64,000 bases of DNA from Megalopta genalis. Lineage: Eukaryota > Arthropoda > Insecta > Hymenoptera > Halictidae. Each line of letters opens with the position of its first letter. Position 1 is the stretch's first letter. The stretch lies in NCBI RefSeq assembly GCF_051020955.1, contig NC_135022.1, forward strand, positions 9,946,463 through 10,010,462, written 5' to 3'. The notes below the pieces were generated by a model that saw only the letters and a program-made list of their open reading frames with translations, made no database searches and had not been told where the DNA came from. Shown piece by piece: positions 13,214 through 25,605 of this stretch. The translations under genes and the position numbers were made by a program.

Positions 13214-16200
13214 TTATGATGAAATGTCAACATCGTTTGTTAAAGAATCGAGTAGCGAAGCTTTGTTATCTTCCAATTCGAGGGAATTTGAAGCGTAAAG
13301 ACTGTTCGTTGATGCGTTGCACGCCGTACTGGTTTGAGGTGATGTCGCATCCAGGAACATGTCGTCATCAAAATCTAGTAAGTTTTGCGTTGGATTATAT
13401 GCCATCAGTTCGCCTCCGACTGATCCGTTAACGTTGTCTACAACTGCAACACAAACATGCTCTTTGTAGAATGAAGCGAAACTATTTACTGCTTGTATCC
13501 AAGATAATAACTGGGGCTTTTACGGTTAGCATGATCGTCATCTTCTCTCTCAGAATGTGGGTTCAATTCTGGATTAACAGGCATACTAAACGACATCGGA
13601 TCGTCTGCTCCAAATAACTGCAAATACACATAATTAACTGAAAAATAAGAAAATCGAATTCTCCTAATAAAAGTATATAGTTTCAGTTAAACGATAGATT
13701 ACTTACACCAAGAAGTGTATTTGCATCGATACTATAGCCCTCACCCCGTAGGATATCACGTAAATTGTCCAAGTCTGTCTGCATTGATTCGAGATGATTA
13801 TCCATATCCTCCCTATAGACAATTGTTTAAGATGGATCAAACATGCTTAATAATACTACGAGTTCACACAAGCTTATCCATATTTTAATGGATGAACATG
13901 GAAAACGTTGATAGCCTTTTCCTGAAAAGTACAATCTTTCTATTTGGGTAAATGATAGCATAAGCAGTCCTTCATCATTTTTATTAAATTTCGAAGAGTA
14001 TTATTTATGATTACTGCTTGTGAAATCATTTTATTGGAGATGTTTCTGTGCACAAAAAAAAAGTTTTCATAAGCTAAAAATATTATATGTTGCCTTGCAT
14101 TGAAATTACTTAAAATAAATTTCGGCAAGATTTAACATGTACACATAAAAAATCTGACTTATAATTTCATTGGTCCAACAGAAAAATTGTTCTGAAAGAA
14201 ACAAATTCATATAATCTGTAATTTCTTTTTAGTTGGAAATCAAAATTGAGTACTAGATTTTTTAAATGAAACATACTAAACTATTGTAAAATAACTCTGA
14301 AATAGACAAGAGACAACATAAGATTCCTAGATCAAAGGCAAACATTTAGACAATTCTATGAAAAACTGTCCTGCATTATTGTTAGTAGAGTGTGCACTGT
14401 CAAATTAGAATAAACTCATGGTTGGTTGAATGTTAAAAGTGATAGAAATATTAGTTGGCTCCCACCTCTTTGGATTAAGAATTTCCATTAATAATAAGGG
14501 AAATTCATTGCACTCAACTTTCTATAGCCATGGATTTGTTGGAACTTACATTGATCCTAACCTGTAAGCAGCATCAGCCACGCCATTGATACAGCTCAAA
14601 GATAATTGAATACTTGTGCCTGCTCCATTAGAATTGGTATTTTCTTTCTCCAGAGATTTTTTAGCATTGTTTACGCGTGTACCTCTCTGGTTGCCTTGCC
14701 TAGTGCTTTCATCCACATTATTGAGCTGATCAAATGCGTTATGGTTTTCACTGATTTTTAAATTTCCATTATTCTCGCCGTGCTCTCCGATCTCGTTGTT
14801 ATCCGCGCTCTTGTTGTTCTCTTCGTCGATGATTTCCGGTACTATCAGGATGTCCTCGAGTTTTATCAAATTGGAGACATTCTCCTGAGCATCTTCCTCT
14901 ATGTCCCCAGTAGTTTCCAAATCGAGGTCAGATTCTGCTTCGATTCCTTTATTCATATTAGCCGCCATAGCTGCGAGTTTCGAACTGCGTACAGTTGCAA
15001 CAGGTACTGGCTTAGGTGCTGATCTATTTTCCAATACAACGCTGGGCACTGGTGATTCTTCAAGTGGGATTTCAAGCATATGTGTTTCTTCCCTAAAATA
15101 GTTAAACAAGATGTGTGTTGCCATTCTTGATCATCTTCGGATAGATTTCTGTAGCCATAATCTGCTTTTTAATAGGCCTTATTTACTTCAAAAGCTGTAA
15201 TTCTGCTTTTGAACGATTCTTGACTACTATTCTGATCGATGGAAGTATTGCAAGAGCATACACATAAATATCTGAAGCATTATTGAAAAACATGCTCTCT
15301 AAAAATATAGTAAAATTACAATTGTTACAACACTATTCGACATCTAATACAAAATAGTAAAATATATATATCTATGTGCACAATGTATAAAGTAGAATAG
15401 AAAAGGAGAAGATAAGCTTCCAGTAAAATAGTGTATAAATACTAAATAAAAGCAAACAAGCTGTAGAAAATTAAGTAATATTGTTTAATTCTACTTCGAA
15501 AATTAGTTATCATTATATTGTTCTTAGACTTTTTCAGGATAAGAGTTGATAGATTGATAGTAGATTTTACACAGATTGGACTGTCACATTCCATGCATAT
15601 ATATTTAGATGAAAAACGATATTAAAAAGATAGATTGACATTTAAAACTGCACTAGTGCTTAGTGTATCAACAAATGTATTTAGAGGCGTAAGTAAAATG
15701 TAAAGCATAAAGTATCGGCAATGATACAAGTAAAAGATCATAGAGACAACTCAACCAAGGATTAACAAGAATTCTCTTATGAACACAGAATTCTAGAAAA
15801 AAATCTTTTTGTTTACGGTTAATTTTGTTCATCAAATTATATCGATACAATAGAACTAGAAATGTCAATATTTCAAAAGCAACTACCGCAAGTTGGGAAA
15901 GAGTAGCAAACTAAGAGAAAATCATTTCAGTGTAATTCGAATTGAACAATGCTTCTAATACAGATATTATCGCAATGTTGTCGAGCGTTCATGCAAAATA
16001 ATAGAACGAAACAAAATTGCGATACTAGTCAAAATTAAATTTCTAGAAAAAAATTAAACCCAACACCAAATAACGACAAGAGAAAAATGTTAACCTCGGT
16101 TCCTCTCCATTCTTCGTTGATGGGATCAAAATTTTGACGGGCACCTTGTTTTTCCTCCTGGCAATATTTAAATTGTGGTGATATGAGTGTCACTGGGAAT

Positions 16201-18481
16201 TAATTAACGTTACGAGCAATATAAGATAATTTTATACATGAAAATTTCCTGCTTTCTGGTTTGAATAAGTATGATCCATAAGTAGTTCTGCCACAATATG
16301 GTATAAAATTCCAACAATTTATGCCCCTGTGTCTTCCATAAATGTACATGAAGCAAAACTTTTCATTTAAATCAGTTAATTGTTCAAAATTTCATGCACA
16401 GAAAGTATATTGGAACAGATAAACAAGAGTTTGTTATAATTTGCTTCTTTTAACGCTTTTCAAACTTCAACAACAAATAAAAATAAACGGAAACGTAAAA
16501 ATGATACTAAACGGAATGATAGATGTTCAAATTTTGTTGTGTCCACTGTGCAAAACTCCATCATATTACGATATCAAAATTGAAAGATTGTACATGACTC
16601 AGTTGTATACATATAATACACGCTATATTATATACATACATATACATATATATATATATATATACATATATATACATATACATATATATATACGTATGTA
16701 TGTATATGTATGTATATAACTTGGGTTAACTTACTTTTTTTTACCCTTACATCCACGTTTCTTTCGAGCATCAATCTCTTGCGGATTGACCAGTTGTATG
16801 TCATCATGTAACTGCACAGAATCGTCGACTAAGTGAATAGTCTCCATATTGTTTTCGTCTATTACTGACGCAGAATTGTGTTCTGGACTTTGAATCGCTG
16901 GATTTGAATCTCCTTCTAGCATCCTGAATGACAAAAATTCATATGTAACTTAAATGTTGAATAAAATATTCCATACTACAATACTGCATCAACATACTCT
17001 GCAACTATATATTCTGAGTCTAAATCTGGGTCAGATGCATCAAGCTCGTGAATTACGGGCCCTGTGGGCGATGCTTGTGCCTGGATAAATAAAGAAATAT
17101 TTTGACACAGGAGTTACACGACTCCGACTTATAATTGGTTGGAATTGTATTACTACCTTCGACAATTTGCTCTGTTTACGTTGACGGTTGGAGTCATCTA
17201 TCATCAATGGATACCTTCTTTTAACAGAGAGACCGCCGCTCCGCGATGGTTGTACCAAAGTGACTAAAAAATGTATAAGCTTATTAACAATTTGCTGCTG
17301 CTTCAGATGCTTTTGCCTGAGCATCGCTAGCTCCCGCCACAAGGCCTCATTCTCTCTTTTCATAGCTCCAAGCCTAGAGTCTAAATGTTCTTGACGGCCT
17401 CTCATACTTCTGACTTCTGTTAGCATTTTATTCATTAATTCTGGTTTAATGGGTGTAAGTGAAGGGTCTTGTCCTTTACTGGATGCAATCTGAACAAGTG
17501 ACAGTAGAACATTGAAAAATGATCAAATGGAATAATAAGGAAATACCTACTTTTCTTTTAATGTGTTCTACAAGATATGGATGTCCTTTGCAAAAAAACT
17601 GGTGCGCGAACTCCATTTCATCTCTATCACATTTTAGACCACCCAATTCCACAGAAACCTTCTTGTGGAAGCCATCTAAAATAAACACATGAAAATTTGA
17701 TAAAATATAAAAGAAAGATTTATAATAATGTTACCGCTACTTACACATATTTAATTGACGAACAAAGCTAGCCATGTTGTTATGTTTGTAATAGTGTGGC
17801 AATAATTCTCTGGCAAATTGTGCCTGGTTTCTAATGAAGAAACTTCTTCCATTCTAAAAAGAAGCAATGAAGTTTCAGTATTCAATTAAATTGTATTTAC
17901 AAAAAGAACAAAAACTGGTAACATTCAGAAATATAATTATGTAAAATTCAAAATTTGTTGATGGTATTCGTTGAAGATGATCGGCGCGTTGTTAAAATTT
18001 TGTTCAAAATAATGAGAAAAGGACGAGGAGACTGATAGTTGTTGAAATAATGTAATATATTATCACATACGCGTGTACGTACATATAATATATACATTTA
18101 TATATATATGTACATATCTGATGGCGCAACTAAGTACAGAATAAATTACACCGACAGTGTGCACGTAAAATATAGGTTGTGTACGTAAAAATGTGTACCA
18201 CGGGGGTCAACGTTTCTCATACGTTTCCGTCGTTTACTTACACGACGTTAACATCATGTAGGAACTTATTCTGATAGCAGAAAAGGTAAACTAATCGGCG
18301 ATCGGTTTAATTTCCGGCATGCCGAGTGCGTATAACGTAAATGAATTCGGAAGAAACAACAAAATAAGATACTCACGGGTGACCAACAAATAAGGTCGTC
18401 GGTTTCGGGATCTTCAACCAGCTTCCAGAGCTTGGCAAGGAACGCCGGTACAGTAGTACCTAATTCCGGGATCGTGTGCAT
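13214..18481 (-). CDS. Hsf: Heat shock factor, HSF1-type transcription factor
   Basis: Eleven exons: 18481-18377, 17853-17745, 17675-17551, 17489-17157, 17080-16998, 16923-16735, 16157-16095, 15092-14562, 13812-13707, 13617-13524 and 13443-13214, giving 655 residues. The winged-helix HSF DNA-binding domain spans about residues 9-113 (VPAFLAKLWKLVEDP, FVRQLNMYGFHKKV, HPYLVEHIKRK). The hydrophobic heptad trimerisation domain HR-A/B follows in exon 4 (about 130-195). A lysine-rich patch is encoded by exons 6-7, exon 7 being only 63 bases. The C-terminal part holds acidic and hydrophobic activation-type segments (LLDFDDDMFLD). Known role: it trimerises under heat or proteotoxic stress, enters the nucleus, binds GAA/TTC repeats and induces chaperone genes. 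Reading through the exon 10 donor gives another C-terminus ending YLGYKQ at 13486, so two isoforms are possible (655 and 591 residues). Confidence 0.96.
14160..14520 (-). other. Hsf intron 8, part of 13813-14561
   Basis: About 750 bases of AT-rich intron between Hsf exons 8 and 9. No repeat or coding feature stands out. Intron 7 (15093-16094, about 1 kb) is similarly featureless. Confidence 0.5.
16610..16722. repeat. AT-rich simple repeat of TA, CATA and TGTA units in an Hsf intron
   Basis: Runs of ATATACATAT and TATGTATGTA just downstream of the donor of Hsf exon 6 (16735). Confidence 0.7.
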
Positions 18482-19033
18482 CGTAATGTCAACAGTTTTT
18501 CCTCAGTCTACAATAATTGTTAAGCTGCCTCAACGAACAAACCACGAGAAAAATCTTCACATCTCACGACAATGGCTGATCGCTGACGATGTTATTCTGC
18601 TAGTAGCACTGACAGGTGGGGTGAGGCGGGGAATGATTTTAATCACGGTTTTAATGGAAGAAATGCGAGCTTTCCATTTCAAGTCACAGCGCAACCGTCG
18701 TCAGCGTTGGTCATCCATGATTGGTTCTTTCTTCGAGGATCATGTCGTGGACCAATAACTGACCAATGGAATCGATTTCGTAAATTTCCATGAAAATTGA
18801 GTTTAAGGTTTAATTCAGGTGCAACAACCTATATCTGAAAGAAGATTATGAAAACTAACAGTTCCTACAATTTATCACCAGAAAATTTAATCATCCTGTT
18901 CTGCCAATGGTACACGCTGTGGCAGAGAGTAATGGAAATTAGATACGGCAACAAGACAATGTTGTTCGAATTTCTTAGATTAGTTTAAAGATTTATTATT
19001 TATTGTTCTCTGAGTGATAAGCTTCGTTTCATC
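18482..19033. promoter_or_regulatory. Divergent promoter region shared by Hsf and Bcs1
   Basis: 552 bases separate the start codons. CCAAT boxes occur at 18752-18756 and 18763-18767, and an ATTGG (inverted CCAAT) at 18720-18724. This compact cluster in the middle of the interval is compatible with a bidirectional promoter using NF-Y-type sites. I saw no convincing heat-shock element of three alternating GAA/TTC units, and no TATA box. Confidence 0.5.
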
Positions 19034-20860
19034 ATGACTATAATAGAATATGTACAAACATTATCTGACAATCCTTACTTCGGGGCAGGCTTTGGCCTCT
19101 TTGGGCTAGGAGCCGGAGCAGCTATGTTGCGCAAAGGAATGCAAGCGGGAATGATATTGTTTAGGTGATGTTCCATTAATAATTACATTTCGATGCATGA
19201 TGCTGTCTCGGTTGCAATTTTCTAATTCTAACGTGTTCTAATATAGGCGACATTACATGATCACTTTGGAGGTTCCATGTCGAGATAAAAGTTACCAGTG
19301 GTTGTTACAATGGATCACGTATAAGGGTGCAAGAAACACGAAACACCTGTCGGTTGAGACAAGTTTCGAGCAGAGAGAAACAGGTCACATAAAAACTAAA
19401 TATGATTTCATACCAAGTATCGGAACTCATTTCATTAGGTTAGAAATAAGAGTACTTACTGTTTTGATACTTCGTTTCACAATGACAAGTATGAGACGCA
19501 GCTGCCCACTTATTTAAAGATCGCTTAGAGCAATCCATTGTAACGTGTTTAAAATTCATCTTCAAAATTAACAGGTACCAAGGGAATTGGATAAGAGTAG
19601 AGCGAACAAGAGAACAGCAGACATTGGATATACAAATGGGCATACCATGGGAAACTGTGCAATTAACAGCAATTGGGAGAGACAGAAACATATATTTCAA
19701 TATTTTGGAAGAAGGTAAAATTTCCTTGTGTACCTTTAATTACGACTTAATGTTGTTTAACGAAATTTTGTCTACTGTAGCAAGACAAATGGCTTTGAAA
19801 CAACATGAAGGCAAAACAATAATGTATACTGCTATGGGAAACGAGTGGAGGCAATTTGGACATCCAAGAAAACGGAGACCAATAGATTCGGTTGTGTTAG
19901 ATGTTGGTATCGCCGACAGAATATTAACAGATTGTCGAGAATTCATAGATAATTCTGCATGGTATAGTGATCGCGGTATGTAATAGATTGTAGACTGTGA
20001 GTTAAAGAGTAAAGCTAATAATCTGTTAATTCTAAAGGTATTCCGTATCGGCGAGGATATTTATTGTACGGCCCTCCCGGTTGCGGTAAATCGTCGTTCA
20101 TTACAGCACTAGCAGCAGAATTGGAACGGGGTATTTGCGTCTTAAATCTATCGGAACGCGGTTTAACGGATGATCGATTAAATCATCTCTTAGCTCTGGC
20201 ACCACAACAAAGTATTATACTTTTAGAAGATATTGATGCTGCTTTTGCTAGTAGAGAAGAGAGTAAAGAAGGTAAGGTTTAAATTGAAATAGTCATGAGT
20301 TAACGCTAACAATAAGTTTGGGTTCCTATATAGTATAAACGAATCTTGTCTCATTTTGTCAATGCAATTTCATTCTAGTTAAAGCTGCATACGATGGTTT
20401 GAATAGAGTAACGTTTAGTGGTTTGTTAAATTGTTTGGATGGTGTTGCTTCTACAGAAGCCAGAATTTTGTTTATGACGACTAACTACTTGGAAAGATTA
20501 GACCCTGCACTAGTTAGGCCAGGACGAGTAGATGTAAAAGAGTACATAGGTACAAGTATAAACCAAAACTGTTGTTACTTGCTAATTTAAAGAAGATAGA
20601 AATTTACTAGTTACAACGTATACTAAACCGTATATTTGTTTTCAGGTTGGTGTAGCGCTACCCAAGTGGAACAAATGTTTTTAAAATTCTATAAAAATAA
20701 CGTGAACGAGGCGAGTAAACTTGCTAAAAAGTTCGCCGAAGGTGTATTATCGCAAAAGAAAAACGTAAGTCCTGCACAACTTCAGGGATTTTTCATGTTT
20801 TACAAAAATAATCCAGACGATGTGTTAAAGAATGTTCCACATATATGGGAACTTACGTGA
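19034..20860 (+). CDS. Bcs1: Mitochondrial BCS1, AAA chaperone for complex III assembly
   Basis: Six exons: 19034-19164, 19247-19438, 19575-19975, 20038-20271, 20379-20549 and 20646-20860, giving 447 residues, slightly longer than the human protein. The N-terminus has the single membrane helix with adjacent basic residues (GLFGLGAGAAMLRKGMQAGM) that acts as an internal mitochondrial targeting signal. The BCS1-specific domain follows (RGARNTKHLSV-like region to FGHPRKRRPIDSVVL). The AAA domain has Walker A GPPGCGKSS at about residue 252, Walker B IILLEDIDAAF, sensor FMTTNYLERLDPAL and the arginine-finger region VRPGRVD. The conserved tail ends SPAQLQGFFMFYKNNPDDV. Known role: it sits in the inner membrane and moves the folded Rieske iron-sulphur protein across to complete complex III. 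Confidence 0.96.
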
Positions 20861-21232
20861 TAGGATTAATAAGTGTACAGTGCAATGATTACGACTATGA
20901 TGAGATAAGTGTTATTAGGATTTGAAGTCTGCATGAAACAGGGAAACAAACTGGGTAAAAAAACTTATCACTGGTTGTATTCTATATACAATGGTCGAAA
21001 AAGAAGAGTGGCAGAATTTACAGATCACTTAGAACCACATATTTGTATTGGTAATGCCATTTACGCATATTTTTTCAGTCATGATTTTCCACATTTTAGA
21101 TTTCTACAATATAAACTTAATAGAGATTTCATACAAAATTTGTTGGTTTCACATTGTTCACTTTAATTATCACGTTACTATTGACAATATACTTTAACGG
21201 TGACGATCCGAAGACAAAATACATGATAGCAA

Positions 21233-21238
21233 AATAAA
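21233..21238 (+). promoter_or_regulatory. Candidate polyadenylation signal of Bcs1
   Basis: AATAAA about 375 bases after the Bcs1 stop. A minus-strand AATAAA for the convergent gene lies only 13 bases further (21256-21251), so the two 3' UTRs probably meet or overlap. Confidence 0.5.
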
Positions 21239-21250
21239 CGTATAATTTTT

Positions 21251-21256
21251 TTTATT
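21251..21256 (-). promoter_or_regulatory. Candidate polyadenylation signal of the transposase-derived HTH gene
   Basis: TTTATT on the plus strand, that is AATAAA on the minus strand, about 500 bases after the stop of the convergent gene. Confidence 0.4.
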
Positions 21257-21749
21257 CTCGATAATATATATCCTTGACTGCATATATTTATATCTGTGTA
21301 TGTACATAATGTCCACGTGTTTTTTCACGTTCGCTTAAATTCATTAAAATTTGTTTAAATCGTCGTGCTTTGATTCAACAAAACGGTAAAATGAAGTCAT
21401 ACTACATTCCATAAATGATTTATCCGTCGAACCACGTTGGTATAACGTAATTTGAATTTATGGAAAATATATTTTAATACGATCTTTATGCTGTTTCCTT
21501 ATCGTACGTGTTCACATCTCCAAATTTCGTCTAATCAGAGTAGAACGAAATTTTGAAAAATTATCATGCATCTGTAATCGCGAGTTTCCTTTGTATCAAA
21601 TAATTTGATCGAGTGAGATTAGATTTAGTAAGACAACGAATGCTACTACATTTTCGATTGTAGCAACATTTTTTACTTACCTATATCCGAATGCAGAAGT
21701 TTCACCAAACGCTGTCTCTTCATTAATAACGTTTCTGAATTTTCGGTAT

Positions 21750-24308
21750 TTAAAAACTCCATATGTAGGGTTCGTAGTTCAAAGGATCCGGTTGTTCCAT
21801 ACCGTGTCCGGTGTGATTGTCGTTTCCGACCATGCAGGACGCATACGCGACTCCCGTATTTCCTTGTCCTGAAACTGGTGGTACAATACTCGGTGCTAAT
21901 CGACAATCGGGTCTTTGCTGCATCATAGGACCCATTGGTTGTATCGTTTGAGGGGCTGGAGGAGGTCCCGGTGGTGGTGGTGGTTGTGATTGAACAAGCG
22001 TAGGGGCAGTTGCAGGAATATTGTGAACAGGTTGCAATATGTTAGGACCTGAAACATAGTTCGCCACTAAATAGTGGTTTCCACAATTATTTATTTATCT
22101 TTCTCTCCAAGAAAACGATATATCAGATTCGAAGGAAATTAGACAATTTTAACATACTTGTCGTTGGGTTGTGAAATGTTAATGGTTGTTCTGGTACCAT
22201 ACTTGACGGTGGTGCAACCATTTTTGTCGTAGCACAATCGATTTTTCTCTTCTTGGTAGGTATTCGTTTTTGCGTATTGCACAAAGTTTGATCGCGTTTT
22301 TTATTGCTCGACTTCTTTTTCCTCTCACCAGGAATTTTTGGTTTATTTGGCCGATTTCCACTGGGTTGCCACAGGTGCACCGTGTGAACAGCATTTCCTT
22401 CTCTAAAACAACGAAGAATTCGCTCACAAATTTTTATCAAAGTACTCGGCAATTTTGTACACTAACCCCTGTTTCTTTCCAAGCTTCCAACTATGGATAC
22501 CAGCTTTGTGAAGCCTCTCCCTGATTGTGTCTACGCTACATTTCAAACCCAGAGCGGGTGCAACGTGTTTAGCTGCGGTCAGAGGTTGCTGAGTAGCCAT
22601 CGCAACGATAGCTTCATCTTGTTCTTTGGTTGTAATTCGACGTCGACCCTTTCTTTCCTTCGTCTGTACATTACCTTCTTTATGCCAACGTTCTAACCAT
22701 CGCTTGACAGTACGTTCCTATTTAATAAAGATGAAAATATACGGCTACTATCCTTGACGGTCTTAAATTTGTTAGACTCAACAAAACGAGTATATTTCTT
22801 CTCACCGATCTGTCGATTGCAAGCGCGATAGACAACGTAGATAAGCCTGCTTCGGACATGCCAATCATACGATTTCGAATTTCGACGCTGGTTTCCAATG
22901 TTCCTTTCGCTTTTCCGCCTTTCTTTTTCTTTTCGTGCGATTCGTTCTTCACGTTACCATGTCTCAACGAGTGTTTCTTCTGGCTAAGTTCCCCAGTGGA
23001 TGACTGATCGCTGTCTTGAGAACCACAGGTATTAGAATTATCAGAATTCAGATTCGGATTAGCTTGCGTGTGTACTAATTGTGTATGCAAATGATCCTGA
23101 TGTTCTTGTTGCTGTTGGACTCGTCGTACTACGTCGAGCTGTCGTTGCTGTTGATGATCCAAGTTATGCGTTTCGTCCGGAATTGTATGTTGTACTTGTT
23201 GCATATGGTGTTGTTGCTCTTGTCGGGTACGTAACTCTTGAAGTTGCTGCGGCAATGACTCGTGAGGTATCGCATCAGGTTCACCCTAAGAATTCGGAAA
23301 GTGTGTAATTGAATAATGATACGAATAACCATGTAGCAAGCGATACAAATTACAAACCTGATAATGATGTGTTCCTTGTACTAAATCTAATGGCCAACTT
23401 TGTGAAATATTCAAGCCAGGATGTTGATACACAGGCTGTGGCTGTTGAACCAAACTCAATGGATTACCATATTCCGTTTGACTATGTGGTAAAGGCTGGT
23501 ACGACGCTTTTATATCATTGGCCTGGGGTTGAGGAGCATTTTCTTGTGGAAAAACAAATTGTTGCTGTTCGTTCGAGTCTTTTATATTTTCTAGGAGTGT
23601 AACATCTTCGACATACACGTCTTTGCCCCTGATTTTCCGGGGAGAACTCTTTTTTTTAACTGTACAGTTCTTACTAGAATCGTTTTTACTACAATCTATG
23701 GAAGACTTTTTTTTCCCTAATTGTGTTCCAGTGGGTCTCCACACAGGTTGTTGAATAGCAGTACCACCTGTGTCCCTACGGATACAAACATCAATAGATA
23801 TCGAATCATGCCAGCCTGATTCAATAAAATATTGAATAAGATTTTAAGATGTACCCGAGAGGAATTCTTTGCATATATTTTCGTGATGGGCTCCAGTTAT
23901 GTATTCCAGCTTTATGTAGCCTTTCCCTTATGGTGTCTACAGAACAGGTGAGCCCTAGAGCAGGGAGAACAGCTTTTGCAGCTGTTATCGGTGTTTGCGT
24001 TGCCAATTTTACTATCGCTTCATCCTGTTCGACTGTTGTAGCACGTTTACGTCCACACCGTTCTCGTGTTTCTACTGTGCCTTCCTTGTCAAATCTGTTT
24101 AACCATCTCTTTACGGTACGTGGCTGAAACCATAGATTGTAGCAGTACATTGACAATATTAGAATGTGATAGAAACTCTGGAAAATATGCTTACCGAACA
24201 ATTTACGGCTGCCGCAATTTCCCGTAAACCTAAACCAGCCTCATACATACCCACCATACGATTTCTTAATTCTGGCGTTGTTTCGTGCACTCCTCTCGTT
24301 TTCCCCAT
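21750..24308 (-). CDS. Protein with two Tc1-transposase-like DNA-binding modules, glutamine- and proline-rich; likely domesticated
   Basis: Seven exons: 24308-24195, 24123-23855, 23775-23358, 23285-22806, 22717-22467, 22402-22158 and 22048-21750, giving 691 residues. The ATG at 24308 has an in-frame stop three codons upstream. Module 1 (about residues 10-125) and module 2 (about 400-508) each hold two helix-turn-helix units like those of Tc1/paired proteins: ELRNRMVGMYEAGLGLREIA, TVKRWL, EQDEAIVKLATQ and CSVDTIRERLHKAGIH in the first; EIRNRMIGMSEAGLSTLSIA, TVKRWL, EQDEAIVAMATQ and the same CSVDTIRERLHKAGIH in the second. Each module is split by an intron at the same place (phase 0) and followed by a phase 2 intron. 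Between them lie Q/H-rich stretches and the basic EKKKKGGKAKG; the end is proline-rich. No DDE catalytic domain or terminal repeats are seen. A nuclear DNA-binding regulator is inference. Confidence 0.82.
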
Positions 24309-25430
24309 TTCTACTCAACACTAAATCGATTTACCAAGAAAGAAGAACGAAGAAACGAAATTGTGAACAATTTGAAATTCTACGCGAAAACTGACGTATA
24401 AAAAGAATAGATCACGTGACAATGGCAGTACTCTATCAGAAAGTTTTTCAAAATTTTAATTATTTTCATGTCATCATATTTTTCCGTCTATCGCGGAATC
24501 TTCGAACTGGAACGATCCACCAAATCATTCTATTCGGCAATCGAAATTTCACTGTGCATTTTTCAAACAATATTGTTTCTTCTTCGCTTTTGACATTATG
24601 CCGTATTAGATAGCCTAGGACGGCTGTGTGGATCTCGACGTCGACGGAATTTAATTGCCTCGTTTATCGTACTTAATTTTCGTAGAAAATTTCACTAAAT
24701 CGGCCTTCTTACCCTAAAAAACCTTTGATCTACGTTGAAACGAGTAAATGCGGAGTCATATTTTCTCTCACAAGACACCTTATACGATTCGTTTTGCCTG
24801 AAATGCACTTGCTTGAGGAAAATACTGTAGTCAATACAACTTCGGCTGTACAGTCCGTCGAGATTCTTTTGTCCACGCTTCGCTTTCCGCAAACTTTTCA
24901 CATCCATTTAGAGATTGCTCCGAAGTCATTTCTTCAAGGTGAAAAACATTTGAAAGATTAACGTCGAATCGTAGAGGCACTCGTTTCAAATTCGAAACAG
25001 TTCGATCGAAAAGTATTGTGACAATGATTCGGTATCGTCAATTTCAATTCGGTTGACTGTACCATGTCGACGACCGTACAGTCTCCTGAAGTCGTTCCGC
25101 CTGCATCTCTGTTTACATTGTACAAGAGAGGTGTAACTAGAGAAATGGGCGAAATTCGCAATCGCACGAATATCATGTATTCGTTTGAAATAATAGGCAT
25201 TCGTTGTTCATAGACTGTAAACGTCATCGGACCGTATACATCTACCACCGAGAAGTACAATCGATGGAAAGGTTATGTCGAGCGAAAACCATTTCGCGCG
25301 GCTATTCGCATCGATGAAACATTCTGTTCGATTCGATATTCGATAGAACTGCGTTGCTTTTCCAAATGTCGATCTTACAGGTCGATATCGATTGTGAGTT
25401 ATATATGTACACACGCATATTTACTCGCGC
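24309..25430. other. Intergenic DNA upstream of the HTH gene, no supported gene
   Basis: About 1.1 kb containing the presumed promoter of the minus-strand HTH gene. Open frames are short and show no domain. Confidence 0.4.
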
Positions 25431-25536
25431 AATTTGAATCCCAATATACTGGTGATTTATTTTAAAATATTACATATATATACATACAATGCAGTAATAT
25501 TTTAAAATAATTGACCAGTATATTGAGATTCAAATT
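25431..25536. repeat. Short inverted repeat (hairpin, MITE remnant)
   Basis: The left arm 25431-25472 begins AATTTGAATCCCAATATACT. The right arm 25494-25536 ends AGTATATTGAGATTCAAATT. They are near-perfect inverted copies about 42 bases long with an AT-rich loop of about 21 bases. A TAT-rich simple repeat follows at 25537-25605. Confidence 0.75.
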
Positions 25537-25605
25537 ATTATTAATATATATATATTGTTATTATAATAATATATTGTTATTATTATTATTATTAATATAT
25601 ATATG

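Noticed and set aside
20909..21166. 85-codon frame after Bcs1
   Set aside because: It begins at a GTG, has no recognised domain and lies in the 3' UTR of Bcs1; low support.
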